A stretch of DNA of 64,000 bases from Todiramphus chloris collaris (Eukaryota > Chordata > Aves > Coraciiformes > Alcedinidae), in assembly GCA_025345505.1 (NCBI GenBank), contig JANVCC010000020.1, positions 49,394,401-49,458,400 of the forward strand, in the 5' to 3' direction. Below, piece by piece: positions 25,815 through 38,639 of this stretch. Position 1 is the first letter of the stretch, and the number at the start of each line of letters is the position of its first letter. The notes under the pieces were generated by a model. It was not told where the DNA came from and made no database searches. It saw only the letters and a list, made by a program, of their open reading frames with translations. Both the position numbers and the translations under genes were made by a program.

Positions 25815-26030
25815 CCCGGCCGCTGCCGTGCCAGGTCCCTCCTCGGGCGCCAGTGAAGCTTCTCGCCCTCGCCGCCCGGGTAGCCGCTCCACTGCCCGCT
25901 CCAGGCGCGCCGAACGCGGCTGCCGGCCTCTCTCCTGGGGCCGTTTCCGGCGCTCCGGCGTCGCTCCTGAGGCGGCCACCGCCTCCCGCGGCTTCTCCGC
26001 TCCGGTGGAGAGCGCGCCAATGCCGAGCAA
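25815..26030 (+). other. PLCB1: Predicted 5' UTR of PLCB1 exon 1
   Basis: The left edge is inferred from the TATA-like box; the right edge is fixed by the start codon. It is G/C-rich, so structured RNA is likely. An in-frame TGA at 25,968-25,970 closes the PLCB1 frame upstream of the chosen ATG, which supports that Met as the first possible in-frame start. The only other ATG in this stretch is at 26,020, which opens an overlapping uORF. Confidence 0.5.
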
Positions 26031-26097
26031 ATGGCCGGGGCACAGCCAGGGGTGCACGCTCTCCAGCTCAAGCCCGTCTCCGTCTCCGACACCCTGA
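26020..26097 (+). CDS. Upstream ORF overlapping the PLCB1 start codon
   Basis: An ATG 11 nt before the PLCB1 start opens a 25-codon frame beginning [10 protein letters not shown], rich in Ser and Pro at its end, stopping with TGA at 26,095-26,097. It is out of frame with PLCB1 and overlaps its first 67 nt, so ribosomes that translate it cannot reinitiate at the main ATG simply by moving forward. Its start context is weak (C at -3, C at +4). The main ATG also has C at -3 but has G at +4. Leaky scanning past the uORF is therefore plausible. Whether the peptide has any role is unknown; a regulatory cis effect is the likelier reading. If transcription starts downstream of 26,020 the uORF is absent. 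Confidence 0.4.
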   Translation: MPSKWPGHSQGCTLSSSSPSPSPTP

Positions 26098-26129
26098 AGA
26101 AAGGCATCAAATTCGTCAAGTGGGACGAT
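26031..26129 (+). CDS. PLCB1: PLCB1 exon 1 (coding part), phospholipase C beta 1
   Basis: This exon encodes residues 1-33, starting [16 protein letters not shown] and ending KFVKWDD. It matches the N-terminus of vertebrate phosphoinositide phospholipase C beta 1 with only a few substitutions from the mammalian protein as I recall it. The enzyme is activated by Gq-family alpha subunits and cleaves PIP2 into IP3 and diacylglycerol at the plasma membrane. A nuclear pool is also known. These residues begin the N-terminal PH domain. The exon ends GACGAT followed by GTGAGT, a strong donor, and splices in phase 0 to 39,570. The start is supported by an in-frame stop at 25,968-25,970 and by family conservation from the first residue. 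It lies inside a CpG island, as expected for this gene. An overlapping uORF precedes it. Confidence 0.97.
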
Positions 26130-29100
26130 GTGAGTAGCTCCCCCCATCTCCCCCCTTCCCGCTTCCCCTGGCCGTGCCCCACACGGGGCAGGGCGACAGC
26201 GGGTAGGGGCACGGCGGGGTTATGCAACGCGCGGGGCGGCATCGATCGGGCAGGAGCGCTCCGGCACACATGTTGCGGCCGGCCGCAACGGCGGGCGGCC
26301 CGGCCCGGCCCTGCCTGCCCTGCGCGGCGGAAGGGAGCCGCGGCGGGCCGCTCGGCGGAGCGCGGTGCGGGGGGCAGGTGCGAGGCGGCGGGGCCGTCCC
26401 GCAGCGGCGGAGTTGGCGGCCGGTCGGGGACGGTCACAGGGGCTGGCGATAGGTGTCCCCGCCCGGGCTGGGCAGGCGCCGTGCGGGATCCGGGCCGAGC
26501 CGAAAGGCGTAGTTAAACCGCCGGCCGACTGCCGGGCAAACTTTCTCCAGAGGTTCCCCTGGCTTGCTTCGCCTGGTCGGTCCGAGCTGTGTTGAGCTGG
26601 CTTCCTTCGCGAACGTCTTTCTTTTTTGCCTTCCTTGTTTTATTGTGCACGCTGCCACCTTTGTCGCTGTAACGTAGTTGTGTCAACCTGTTCCCTCTAT
26701 CTCTTGATCCATCTCTCATTTCCTTCTCCCAGCCTTCCTCTTTCCTTCTGGCTGCTCCTGCCGATCTCGTTGTGTGTGTCTCTCTCTCTGGTAGGGTTGT
26801 CAAGCCCCGGACGTGTTCTCCCAGGGCTTGCTGTTGGGGTACCTCTGCTCATCTTCCTTGTTTTGTGGAAGGCGCTCTTCTTGCTTGGCTCATTAGGGCA
26901 TGACACTTGTCTCAAAATCACATCTGCTTTCCCCTTACTGCTTGCTGCTTCCTAATCCTTTACATTTGTATTGATTCACGTAGGAGAGGAGTGTGGTTTT
27001 CACTTCACGTTTGGTAGCACAGCTGTTCAGCAGCTGAGATTTCTTTCTTCATTTGCAGGCTATGCCAGGACCATTCCAGAGAAGGGTAGCCCTTCTCTGT
27101 TTACCTTTCCTTTTCTTAGAGCACAAAAGTAAACCTTCTGTGCTGCAGAGAAGGAAAACAGAAAGGACAAGTCCTCTGCTAGCCTTGCTCCTGCAGTACA
27201 GTATCAGATGTTTCTGTCTCAGTTCTTCTTGGAGGATTGGGTTCTCCAATAAGTCTGTCTTTGAATGGTGTCTGGACACATAGGGGCACAGTAAGACTCA
27301 AGCTGTGTTAAAGAAGTGTTTGGGAAAGACGGAAAGCGGTTTGAATGTCATGAGAATTGTTCAGGATAACTTGTTTTGAGAGCCTTAGTGCAGCTTTCAT
27401 ATTTTTGCTGCTACTGTGGCTGCGCTAAAGACATCCACAGCAACAACTGGATGGACTACTGAGACCGAGAGGGAGAAGGAGCAGTTTATGTGTCTTAACA
27501 ACTGTTCTTGTCATGTACTGCTATTTTGCATTGCTTTCAGCCTGCCCAGCAGCCAAATGTGTGAGCCTGACCTCTATATACTTGTACTAAACACGCTCAA
27601 GGAGAGAAAGAATACCAAAAATCTGAACAACTTCTGTGAAATTTTATTTGTATTAATAAGCTAATACATTTTGAATAAGCTTAGCAACCTGACCTTGTCT
27701 GCAATAGTAAATCTTGGCTTGATACACGTTTTTCATGTTTGGGAACTAAGCTTGAATGACTTGCCTGAGAAAATGTTTTCCTTTGGTTGCTGTTTTCCTT
27801 AGTATAGGGAAAAGCAGCATAACCTCAGCCTTGTCCCTACAGTTACTGTTTTATTTTTGGTAAGCTACTAAGAAGTTTCCACAGGTATGTAGAGAGGTCA
27901 GGTTAACAGTGATTTAAGTACGTCTCCAGGCTGACAGTGCAAGGAATTAGGCACAGTTTAAATTATTAGTTTAAGAGCTATTTCCCAAGTAGTATATTAT
28001 ACACTTAGAATTTGAAGAAGAGGTGTTCTCCGTGCACAGTGGATGTTCAGTGGATAACCTGTCTGCCATAGACTAATTGGAAAAAAAATTTGCAGTTGTG
28101 AATATAAAGGCTGCAGTAAGAAAATGTGGCTACATTCTGGCAAAGGGTGTGCATTTCAGGTTAAAGGTGTTACTTAGCGATACGCAGGTATTACCTGGAA
28201 TGTGTCTTAGATGAGAAGGAGTCCTGTTGTGTTTAGTGAGTGCTTTCATCAGCAGCCTTCTGAAAGTTGATGCATCTTTAGACACGCTGTGTGTTGAAGA
28301 GTACTAGTATTAACTCATTGTTGACCATGCACTGTGTATGTAGATGTATGCATTTCCTACCCCTGGGCCCCTCTCTCTTGCTCATAGTGTTTCTTCTCAG
28401 AAGTGAAAGCCCCACAAAAATCAAAGATTTCAATGGAAATTAATTTCCTTTGGCACTCTGTCTCTAAGAAGGTATTCAGACGAATTTGTGTTCAGTGACT
28501 TTGAGAAGTATTTTCCATTGAGTAACCAATAACCCCTTCAGAGTCTTTGTTTTCTATCAAATTAATCTGCTTGGAGGGGTTTTTAAAAATGATGATTATT
28601 AATCTGAACCTCTGTGGTCTCTCATGGAGCTAGGCATGCACAAACTCTCCAGTGAAACAATAGGCTGTAATGAGAAATAGTAGACTACAAAATGTAACAC
28701 TAAACTGGAATTGACCATAATGAGTACTTTGGCACTGCTGTGCTAACGGGGCTGTTCAGAAAAGCGAGGCTCACATACTGATGTTTATTACGCACCGTTT
28801 TCTATTTACCATTTCTGAGTAAGAACAGGAGTTTGGTTCTTCAGCATTGCCTGTGCACTAGGGCAGCATTTGTTCCAGCCCAAGGCATGCTCTTGTAGTA
28901 CGCTTCCCTGCTGTTTTGATTTGCAGTTTAAAGATGGCTCTACTGACTTGGCTTCACATTTCATAAAGCAAGAGTGTTTTTGGTGAATTCCTATGACTTG
29001 TACCTAGCTTCAGCCCAAAGCAAAGTTTTTCCAGCTGAGGTATAAACCACTGAAAAGTAGTGTTTTATGAAAATAGGAATGCTGGAAGGATTTAAACCAG

Positions 29101-30135
29101 ACCATGAAAGGCGTGTAAGGAATTTCATGGTGTATAGACTAACACTTGTTAAAGGATGTATTTGCCAGCTGTTAGTAGGATGCTGCAGCATGGTCTGCAG
29201 AACAATCTGACAAAAGCTGTGGTGATACAGCCTTTAAAACCAATCCATCTGGGGACTTCCCATCCTGAGTGTCTAGTAGCTCTGTGCTTAATCAGTAACT
29301 CTGAGGCTGCTAATAAGCAGATATGGTACTGAGACTGTTTTGTGTATCTCCTCTCTGAGAAACAGCCGTGAAGACTGATACATGTTACCCATGAATCTCA
29401 TCCAGTGCCTGCCTCTACTCTGACCCAGTGTGATAATGATCCATTTTGAAAGAGAAACGCCTTGCCTGAGCTTTGTGGAGAGGAGAGGAAGGATTACGTC
29501 AGCCACTCAAGATCACATAGAGGCAGGTGGAAGGCAAGCAGCTCAGGAGACTTGAAATTCCATTTCCTCTGTGGACCATCTTCAGTTTCTAAATTGTAAA
29601 AGCATTTAGGATCAATTAGAAAGTTCCAGCTTCGCAAGACAAGTCACACTTGTGCATCAGGATTGGATGTAGTACCACTTACACCATCCAACACCTAATA
29701 CAGAGTATTCACAAATTCTGTTTTGGATCAGGATTTAAAGCACTAAAGTCAAACAGATGATTGTTGTCCTGTAACTTTGCTTATCCTGACACTGTTTTAT
29801 ACTGTAACAGTATCACAGGTCAGAAAACAAATTATAGAATTAACTCTTGTCTCAATGTGTAGATTGGATTCCCAGGGCACTGAACAGAAATAACTGATGT
29901 TCAAGTAGGTGAAAGGTAAAAAGTGTCTGGTTGCGTAGGGTTTGGTTTGTTTTTTTTTTTTTTGTGGATGTATGCACATGTGCATCTGGTTTAAGATGCC
30001 AGCTGGCTGAGCTCTTCTTGCTTCTTCAAGTCGTGTTTTTTCATGCTGCCTTCAGTTGGAATTTTATAAACGCTTCTACCTTACTACTGGGAAGAGACTC
30101 TGAGTTTCTTAAGTAGTGGTCTGGTCTTTAAACAC

Positions 30136-31011
30136 TGTCACAGTTTAGGGTCAGGGCAGCCATCTAGACCTATAACAGACGCTCTCTATTAAACCCCCCC
30201 CTCCCATCTCCCCAGAGGGGAAGAGAAAGGGAATAAAGGAGAGAGACTTAGCGATTAAAAAAGGAAATTATAACAGCTTTAATGAAAATGAAAATAATAA
30301 TATTAAAAATGGAGTGTATACAAGTATATGCAAAACCAGTATCGAACCCAACCCCCCTGATGGCAATTACATTACCATCACCACTGATGCTGTGGAGCAG
30401 GCACTGGAAAAGTCCCAGACTGGGCCCAGCGGCGGATGGGAGCTGTGTTCAGGAGCTGGATTCTGGTACCAGGTTCAGGAACACACAGATCAAGATTGAA
30501 GGCAGAATGGTCAGAGTCCTCAGATGCCGGCCATTGAAGAAGCAAAAAGCCAGAAAAGGACCCGAGCCAAACAAAGCTTAGTGGGACCCTCATGATCCCT
30601 GGGCTTTATGCCAAATATGATGTCTATGGGCTGGAATCCCTCATTGGCCAGTTTGGGGTCACCTGTCCTGCCCGCTCCTCCCTGCAGGTGCAGCCTTTCA
30701 CTTTCTGCACCCCGCCAATGTGGTACACAAGATCCAGCAGTGGCCTTGGTCTGCACACCAATCCTTGGTAGTAACTCTGCCCATGGGGTGTTGTCACTGC
30801 TAGAAGCAGACACTGTCTGTGAGAACAGGCTGCTAACTTCAGACAGTGCAGTTAGTTAGAAGAACTGAGCTGAAAAGTAAAATCACTCAAAGCAGGACAA
30901 ATAGATGCACTCCTATACTCCCAGAGAGAAGCCATACCTCTGAGGGTGAGTGAAGGCTTAAAGAACAACTGACTTGATGCACTCTGCTGTAGTGAAATCC
31001 AGGTTATAACA
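30136..31011 (-). mobile_element. Solo LTR of an endogenous retrovirus (ERVL-like), antisense in intron 1
   Basis: An 876-bp G/C-richer block with TG…CA termini: the minus-strand reading begins TGTTATAACCTGG and ends AAACTGTGACA. Read on the minus strand it has LTR order. A CCAAT box (complement of ATTGG at 30,643-30,647) is followed by a TATA-variant CATAAAG (complement of 30,604-30,610) about 35 bp on, in the context GGCATAAAGCCCAGGGATCA. A polyadenylation hexamer ATTAAA (complement of 30,278-30,283) lies near the 3' end. The motif layout resembles bird class III (ERVL-type) LTRs as I remember them; the class is inference. No gag/pol/env sequence or partner LTR is adjacent, so it is read as a solo LTR. 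No clean target-site duplication was found, so it is old or the edges are a few bases off. Confidence 0.72.
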
Positions 31012-31039
31012 ACTCTTCCCGATGAGAGTTTTAGAACAG

Positions 31040-31087
31040 TTTAATAAATAAAAAGGATGTCCATTAATAAATAAAAAAGAAGTTCAT
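31040..31087 (+). repeat. Imperfect 24-bp tandem duplication
   Basis: Two adjacent copies of a TTAATAAATAAAAA-containing unit, each followed by a GATGTCCA / GAAGTTCA-like end, about 30 bp from the right edge of the LTR. It is probably a slippage or repair duplication. No function is implied. Confidence 0.6.
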
Positions 31088-34000
31088 GAGTGAAGCATTT
31101 TGTAGGAGTTGAAATTTAATGTAGCAGAATGTGTTGCTAGCTGAGAAGGTTAATGAAACCTGAGTGTAAAGGGTGACTTCTCACAGGACTGATTTGACAT
31201 CTGAAGGGGCTGAAAACTGCCTTGGCCGTCTTTTTCCTTTATTTTAATTTGGCCTGTAGTGGGAACAAGATAGACATAACCGAGTTAACGAATAGCTCCA
31301 CAGCTTGAACACAGCTCAACTGATGTTTTCCAAGAGCAGTAATTGGCACACTGAAGCAAGTTAATAAGATGGTGTATATTCAAAAATAGATTTGTTTTCA
31401 CTTCTTTCTTAAAAGCTTTCTTACCTTCCCTAGTGATAATATGTACTTTACATAAAGAATTTGACTGGTCTCTTTGGCTCACGCTATTTACTTTTACATG
31501 CAAGTTGACTGTATCGGTAAGGTGATGTAACTCTACCAAAATTGAGAGACATGATTCAAATTTCTTACAGCCATATATTTTTTCCTAAATATTTAGTTAC
31601 TGAAACAAGCCTCTGGATAGCTAGTGTTGTTTAGTGGCTACTTCACTAGGTATTCCAGTGAGCAGCAAAAATGAGCCTAGGTCTCTTTAAATTCTATTTT
31701 AGTGCCTTTCCTTAGAGCATTTCTTCACCTTTATAAATGGTTTTTGAGTTCAGATGGTGAGTGCTATGTAAAGTGTTGAGGCTTCTTTATTTGTTTAGGG
31801 TCTTTTAGAGAATACAATCATATTATTAATCGTACGTATCATTATGTATGAGGTGCATCCCCTTTAACCTTACAAGTAAATATAAATCAAAGTACCATTA
31901 TTATGGATAAGCTGAGATCAAAGAAAGAAAAAATGTGTATGTTTTCAGAAGTGATTTTTAAGATGTTGATGTTTAACGAACTTGGGCTTTTTTTCCTGAC
32001 CTTTTTTTGTTTGTTTGTTGTTTTTAAACTTTGCACAAGCCTATGACTACAGTACATTACCGAGGCCATGAAAAATGACCAACCATTGTTCTGCAACTAT
32101 AAACTAAAACAATAAACTGAAAAGAGTTTATTTTTTTCTGAATGTTTTCATTCTGGAGGGAAAAAGTTAGTCTGACATTCTGGAGTTTTTGTTTGTTGAT
32201 TTGTTTTCTTTCTTTGTTGGTAGTCTTTATGTAGTAAACAAATATCATCTCTGTGCTATATAAAAAAAAATAAATTATCCAAATGAGTAGAAGTTGTGCT
32301 TTTGGTCTTTTGCAACATAGAAGAATATTCAGATAGAGTTTAAAATCTATCAACAGTTAAAATTCACTAAAAGGGAAAGCCTAAACTTTATTTACTCCAT
32401 TGGAAAACTCTTGCTAACTTTAGCTTGAGCGGGAAAATTATTTGGATCCCCTGCAGAATGGTTAGATGCCTGCCTTGGAAGTTCTGGTGAAGACTTCACA
32501 TGTTTAAGTCACATATGACATATGTGTTATTGTAGCATTTGATCCCTTTCCAATGTTGGTAGATACTAGGAAAACTGAAAACCAGAAAACAGCTCTTAAG
32601 TAAATGAGGAATTCTCTGTGGAAGAGAAATTAACAGAGAATTTAAGTTGTGCACTGTATACTTTCTTCAGTCTAACATTTGAATGCTCAAGGTTTTTTTA
32701 ATAACAAAATCTGTAATGAAATAGTTAACTATTCATTATGGAGTCTTTAATTTATTATAAAGTAAATGCTTCCTAAGCACTTAAAATTTATTTTCACAAG
32801 ACCTTTGGGTGACAAAATGTGTTACCAATTTTACTGTTGCAGGTCCAAAAAAAGAGACCAACATAAAAAACTGCTAACTTTTACTCTGTGATTAGATACC
32901 TTAGACCTAATTTTAGAATTGCATAGCACCATACAGTCACGTGTTCAGAATGCCTTCCTAGTGACTTCAGATGATTTGGGGCTCAGCATCTCTGAAAATT
33001 AGAAATTGAACTGTGGAAATACAATCCCAGTATTCCCTCAAGATTAGAATACAGCATTTAAGATCACAAACAGATTGGTGTAGATGATTTGCTCAGCGTC
33101 ACATAATAACTCTGACAGAAAGAAAATTGTCCTGGTTGGCATTTGGCTACTTGGGCTACAAAGTTCTTCTCTTATTTCCTCTTTCTTGATTGCATACTTT
33201 GCAACATCTACAACAAATAAGGACTCACCCAGACAAATCAAGACTACATGCATTGAAGGCTATCATTAGCCCAAGAGTATGGACATCTGAGAAAGGAGAC
33301 AGGGTAGTCTGCTTCTGAGAAACAAAGCCCGCACAAGGTAGCTCTTTTCAACTTGAAGATGATAGTCTTTAATTGGCAGAATGATGACTTCTGACCTGTG
33401 GTGCCATCACCAAAGTTTCTCTGGAGTTTAGTCACTGTAATAGTGAAAAATATTTTCCTGTATGTTCCCATTGAACAAGTGGGATTTCATTTTAACAGGT
33501 CCTGTAAACCTATTCCAGTTTGTTTGGTTGGTTTTTTTGGTTTTTTGGGTTTTTTTAATATTCGTTTCCAACCTCTGGCATTCATTTCACCTTCTCCAAC
33601 ATTTCCTTCTTGCAGTCTGTTCCTTTACATGGCAGGTTTGATTCTTGTGCCCTTGGTCAAAGAGGGCATCTTTACCCTTCTGGACTATTTCAAGAGTTCA
33701 GTGCAAAAACCGGTAGATGGGTACTCATTCCTTCTCACTCAGTTCAGCTGTCAGACTAGAGAAATTCATAGTGCTAATTGTTTGAGTAATCCTTCTTAGT
33801 TCCAGTATAAGTACACCCAGTGTATTATGGAATTTAACAGCTAATATATCTGCTTACCATGTGTAGACTGTAGTATTGCTATACCTTCTCCTTTCTTCCT
33901 TTTGTACTCCCTCAAGCCTGTAATCCCCCTGGTTTACAGTGGGGTGGCAAGAAACTGCAGGGACTCTCCCCACACCTTTCCCCCAGCCTTACACCCTTGC

Positions 34001-36828
34001 TTAACCAGGGTTCAAGCCCTTTCACCAAAGTGAAAGAAAAATTGCAGAATATTTAGCCTCTGCCAGAAACAATCTGTATTTCTTAGCTTTGTGTTTGGAA
34101 GCAGTTTGGCAGAAATTTTTCAGGAGAAGGTTCAGGCAAATGAAATAATGATGTGTGTAAAAGTTTTCAGGTTATATCTGGGGATAGTCCATGTCTCTAA
34201 ATATCCAAGGCAAAAGCAGGAAGCAATAGTCTGGCTTAATAAGGCAATGCTGTGAGCCTCATGTGTTGTAAGAGATGAAGATAAAAGCTGGTCTGCTTTT
34301 CTTTTTAAAATCTGTTGATGTGAATTTTGACTGCAGCTGTTTCTAAGAAACATCATCATTATCTATATATGATTTATTAAAACACATACACATCTGACTC
34401 AGGGTCTTGCTAGTTGACAAGATACGTGTAGACTTTCATTTCCCTGCAGGTACTTCTAAGATTCATTATGAACTTTTCATTTATGGCAGGACTGACTCAA
34501 TACTTGCATTGCAGGCACAATAGCCTCAGCCTGTGACGTTCTCTGATCATTTTAACACTAAGCCGTGCTTGGCACAGAACACAGTGGCAATAGTGTTACA
34601 CCCTTGTCTTAATAGCGACTGGATAAAGTACAGAGAATTCTGGGAGCAAAGGCCAAAGCCCAGGACATAGGTGGCAGAGCCGTACACCCTTATGTAGCTG
34701 GTTTTTCCCATGTTGTGTCTTGTCAGGTCTTACTGGTGATGGTTGAGGAGCAGGGCAGAAGTTTCCATCCCTTGTGGCTGGATGCACAGCCTGGTCATAA
34801 GGGTGCTCAGAGGATTAGGAAGCATGGGCATACGGTCAGAAAGAACTTACTCAAGGTTTCCGCCCTCTTCACTGTTTGGCTTTGTATGGTAGTCTTTATT
34901 GGCCAGTAATATCAAAATGTAGGTAAGCGCTTTTGGCTTGCTGATGTTTGGTGTGTACTCTAGGGGACCCACACTTAAAGTCAGACCTTGAAATGGTTAC
35001 CTGGCAGGCACTTAAATAAGGGTTTGCCCACTGGTCTTCTGTATCTGTGTGCTGCTGTGCCTGGTTGGTAAGGATCACAAAATTCTCTGTGGTACTTTGT
35101 CGGCATAAATTTGAAGTCTCTTAGTTTAGAAGTTTAAAATAAAGAATATTGCTGATGCGGGATCCTAAGTTGTACAGCCACTTAGGAGGCAACTTCATGG
35201 AATAAGTATAGAACAACCTCGTTACTCATTTGAGGCTGTGAAACTGGAGGAAAGCAGTGAATTGGCCCTAAGTCAACAAATAAAACAGTGAGGGTTTTTA
35301 AAGGTGAAATTAAAAGTCCTTTAGAGAAATTATTCACTTAAGTTTAGACTGGTGTGATAGATATGCAGCACACTGAAACTGCCAGTTTAGGGGCACTCTA
35401 AGTCTTTCTATTCAAGGAGTTTGAAATAGCAGTTTGTCAGAAGCCAAGCCACTGCTTGGCGCAAACACCCACGGGTGCCCTAAAAAAAGCCTGATAACTC
35501 TCCATTGCTTGCATCATTGACTGGGACACTCTGACTTTCTCTGCTTCTTCTTGTCTTTCTGGTCACCATTGATTTTTTTTTACCTTGATCACCTCCTCCT
35601 GCTTCTCCTCTTACATACTTGGAAGTCTCCCCGGAATCTGGAGCTCCTACCTAAAGAGCTGCTTGCTTTGGTGACATCCAGAGGATCCTAAAAGGAAGAC
35701 ATTTACATACGTGTTAATTTCCAAAGTGGTCAGTTAAAAAGATGCACAAAACTCACTTTTTTTTTCTTTTTTTTCCCCCTATTGTTATGTGTGTGGGTTG
35801 TTTCTGTTTTGTTTACTTTTTGTTTTTTCACTCCTGCTTTATCTGTAGTGTCCTGTCTGTCACTCCTTCAGATTTGTGTTTGGTTGGTAAATCTGTTTAG
35901 GGGAGTTAGGAATTAGGACTGCTCATTGGGTAAGGAAATGGAATTAATGGACTTTAGGATACTCTCATGAATGACTGCAAGTGTGCCTTCTGGGTAATAA
36001 CCCACAGTTACTCCCATATATGTATAGTATAATAGTTTTTGTAAATGAAAGTACCAGGCAATTGTCATCTTAAACAAGTTTCTATTTCACAGCCTTGAAT
36101 TACTCTTTGTGAATGTGCACTGTATAAAGGGTTTTTCATGTATCTTTTTGTTTGTTGAGTGCCTTTGCAAACCCATATTGCAGAGCAGTAGAAAAGCAAC
36201 AGATCTGTTCCATGTCACCATGGACTCCATGTTAATGTGGAGTGGGGAGATGGACTTGCAGAGCTGACTAGAGAAGTTTACATCCATTCTTCGACACCCA
36301 GAAGTACGGAGTGTTGCTTTTGGTGCCAGGGACTTAGAAGATTTATAGTTAGCTTATAGAATATATAAAACATGGTGTACATGACTTGTATTGCTGCTGC
36401 TAACTCTATGAAAGAGTTCCTAAGACACATGTTACACAGTTACATGCACAAAGTTATTCTCGGATCTTATGTTTGTATGCAGTGTGACAGTGTGGGCTTC
36501 TTCTGTTCATCAGCATGTTAATTGTGTTATGCTTACTGTCAGATTAGTACAGTTAACATATAAAAGAGGAGTAATGCATGACTGCCTTTTTTTTAATTTA
36601 AAAATTCCCAAACAACCAACTTCTGAAGCACAGGGCATCTTAGATTAAGACTCATCATTATTCCTAATAGATATTGGAGACTCTTTCCCCTCATCCTCCA
36701 CTTTTTTGAGTCTGATTAGAGTCAACATTTTACAACCTACATCTTCAAAGTATTACTTTGATAGCTGTATGTGATTAGCAAAGGCAAATCCAAACAGCTT
36801 TTGGGTTGAAGCAACTGGTTTTAAATGA

Positions 36829-36986
36829 TTCTAGGGAGGTGGTGGAGTCGTCATCCCTGGAAGTGTTTAAGAGCTGGTTAGATGTTGTGCTTAGGGACAT
36901 GGTTTAGTGGTTTTTGATATGGCTAAGAATAAGGTTGGACTTCTTGATCTTACAAGGTCTCTTCCAGCTGAAACTATTCTATGATT
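36829..36986 (+). mobile_element. CR1 LINE 3'-end fragment in intron 1
   Basis: It starts TCTAGGGAGGTGGTGGAGTC and continues with CCCTGGAAGTGTTTAAGAG, a GGTTGGACTTCTTGATCTTA segment and CTCTTCCAGCTGAAAC, ending ATTCTATGATT. This is the 3' end and 3' UTR of an avian CR1, strongly 5'-truncated. The last octamer is incomplete. It is non-coding and in the sense orientation relative to PLCB1. Confidence 0.88.
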
Positions 36987-38639
36987 AACCGGCCAAACTG
37001 ATTAATCCTAGACATAATCACTTCATGCCGGTTTCCCATCCCTTCCTTCTCTTCCCCCCTGAAGCTGTGTATACTCATCCAAAGGCAGAAGGACACTTAG
37101 TCTTTTTCTTTCCTTGTTTTACCCATTTACACACAGGCTGCATGGGTCATGATTAAATAAGCTGAAAAAGGAGAGTTATATACAAGGAGCAGATTTTTTT
37201 TTTTTTTAATTCTCTTTTTGAATGGCAGAGATTTAAGCATACATTTGTAGGAGCTTGTGGATCTAGACAATCAGTCAACATCTCTTCAAGGTCTGGCATA
37301 TTTTAAAAGTAAATTTGCCTGTTGCACTCAAACAGTACCTAACTCTCAGGTGTAAAAAGATGGTAGAAACTATGGAGAAAGAGAGAAAAAAATAGATGGT
37401 ACGAATTCTGTATCTGTTCTCTTAGGGGAAGTGTATAAGGCACTGTTTTCTTGTACTGAAGAGAAGCAGCATCAGTGGCGCTTTGTGAACAAGCTCTGAT
37501 TCCAGCTGGGACACTCCCGTAGCACTGCCTGGCATTGGTACAGCCACACTTGTTCCTAGCCTCTGAGAGCTCAGGTGGCATCCATTTGGGTCTCGCTGTG
37601 CCTGTGGCAGTTAATCTTCTTGTTATAAAGAGAACTTTTACATTGATTTAAGGATTCAACCTTGTGTTTCTTCTTAGTGTAAAAGTTGCTCTTCTATTTG
37701 TATTTCTCTTGTGCTGACATAAAAATATGCTTCCTACATGACTCCATTTTAGTCTTCTACTTGTTCCCCTTTGGGCATCTGACTGGTGCTGGGCCCATCA
37801 CTTAGCTTCTTCGGGTTTTGTTTTTTCAGGCTGTGAACTGGGAATAATTCAACTTCCCTGTTTCATGAGTGCCCACTGATGCGAGTTCGGTACTCTGTCA
37901 CAAAGGACTCTACTGGTGGTATAGTACAGACAAAATGTTACCTTCTTGGATCGAAAATGGCACTTGCAGAAGTTTTTATTTATAACAATGTCACTTGCAT
38001 CAACTGTATTTACACTTGGAAAACACCCACACTCAAATATGTTTGGTTTAATTTTGAACCTATTAGAGCCCAATTTTTTCCTTAAAGGAATACAGCCTGA
38101 CCTCACATATCGCTGCTTTGGAAATGGCTGAATGCTAGAGCTGAAAAATACCTGTAATGCTTCAACAGAAATATACATCTTCTTTGAGAAGCAATTGTGT
38201 GTTTAGCCTGGTTCCTGTGGAAATAAGGCTGAGGCAATTTTTCTGTCTGCCTATCTTCTCCTTTTTGTGCTCCCTATAACTTCTAAATCGAGTTTGGCAA
38301 GCAGGTAGGGATCTTAAGACAACAGCGTTTTTACAGATATAAAGAAAAATAGCAGAAGAAAGAGAGGAGAAATCCTTTTAGGACCAGGCTGCACTGCTGT
38401 CAGTTACTGTTAGACACCAGGGAATCCGAATGGATGAGAGATGTAATGAACGCCCACCTGTGGAAAAGGCTTCGTTTAGAGCTTGTCTCTCCTGAGTCAG
38501 GTACCTGCTGTCAGTCACAACACATGAATATGTAGGTAACCAGGCTGCCTTATAATACTTACAAATGTGCTTGGTTTTGTATGACCTCAGCTATGGATAT
38601 TACCAGACAAGTTTTCAAATGATTTGGATGTGGAAAATA

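Larger units (their letters stand above)
25380..26560. promoter_or_regulatory. PLCB1: CpG island / PLCB1 promoter region
   Basis: About 1.2 kb of very high G+C with undepleted CpG, starting sharply after AT-rich flank and fading into intron 1. It spans the presumed core promoter, 5' UTR, exon 1 and the first about 430 bp of the intron. It contains GC boxes (for example GGGCGG at 25,751-25,756) and G-run clusters around 25,458-25,482 and 26,370-26,400 that could form G-quadruplexes. The island has few stop codons because of its composition, which explains long open frames on both strands, including one of 380 codons on the minus strand. Those have no recognisable domain. Confidence 0.92.

Noticed and set aside
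25408-26097. 229-codon plus-strand frame ending inside PLCB1 exon 1
   Set aside because: Composition artefact of the CpG island. Only its last 25 codons, from the ATG at 26,020, would be in the transcript, and those are listed as the uORF.
25295-26437. 380-codon open frame on the minus strand across the CpG island, plus 210- and 220-codon frames there
   Set aside because: Stop codons are rare in G/C-rich sequence, and all frames are open here. The translations are low-complexity Arg/Pro/Ala/Gly with no domain. The sense strand carries a well-supported PLCB1 exon. A divergent non-coding transcript is possible but nothing in the sequence shows it.
30282-30813. Short open frames of about 100 codons on both strands near 30.3-30.8 kb
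   Set aside because: They lie inside the antisense LTR and read through its U3/R sequence. No retroviral protein motif is present.
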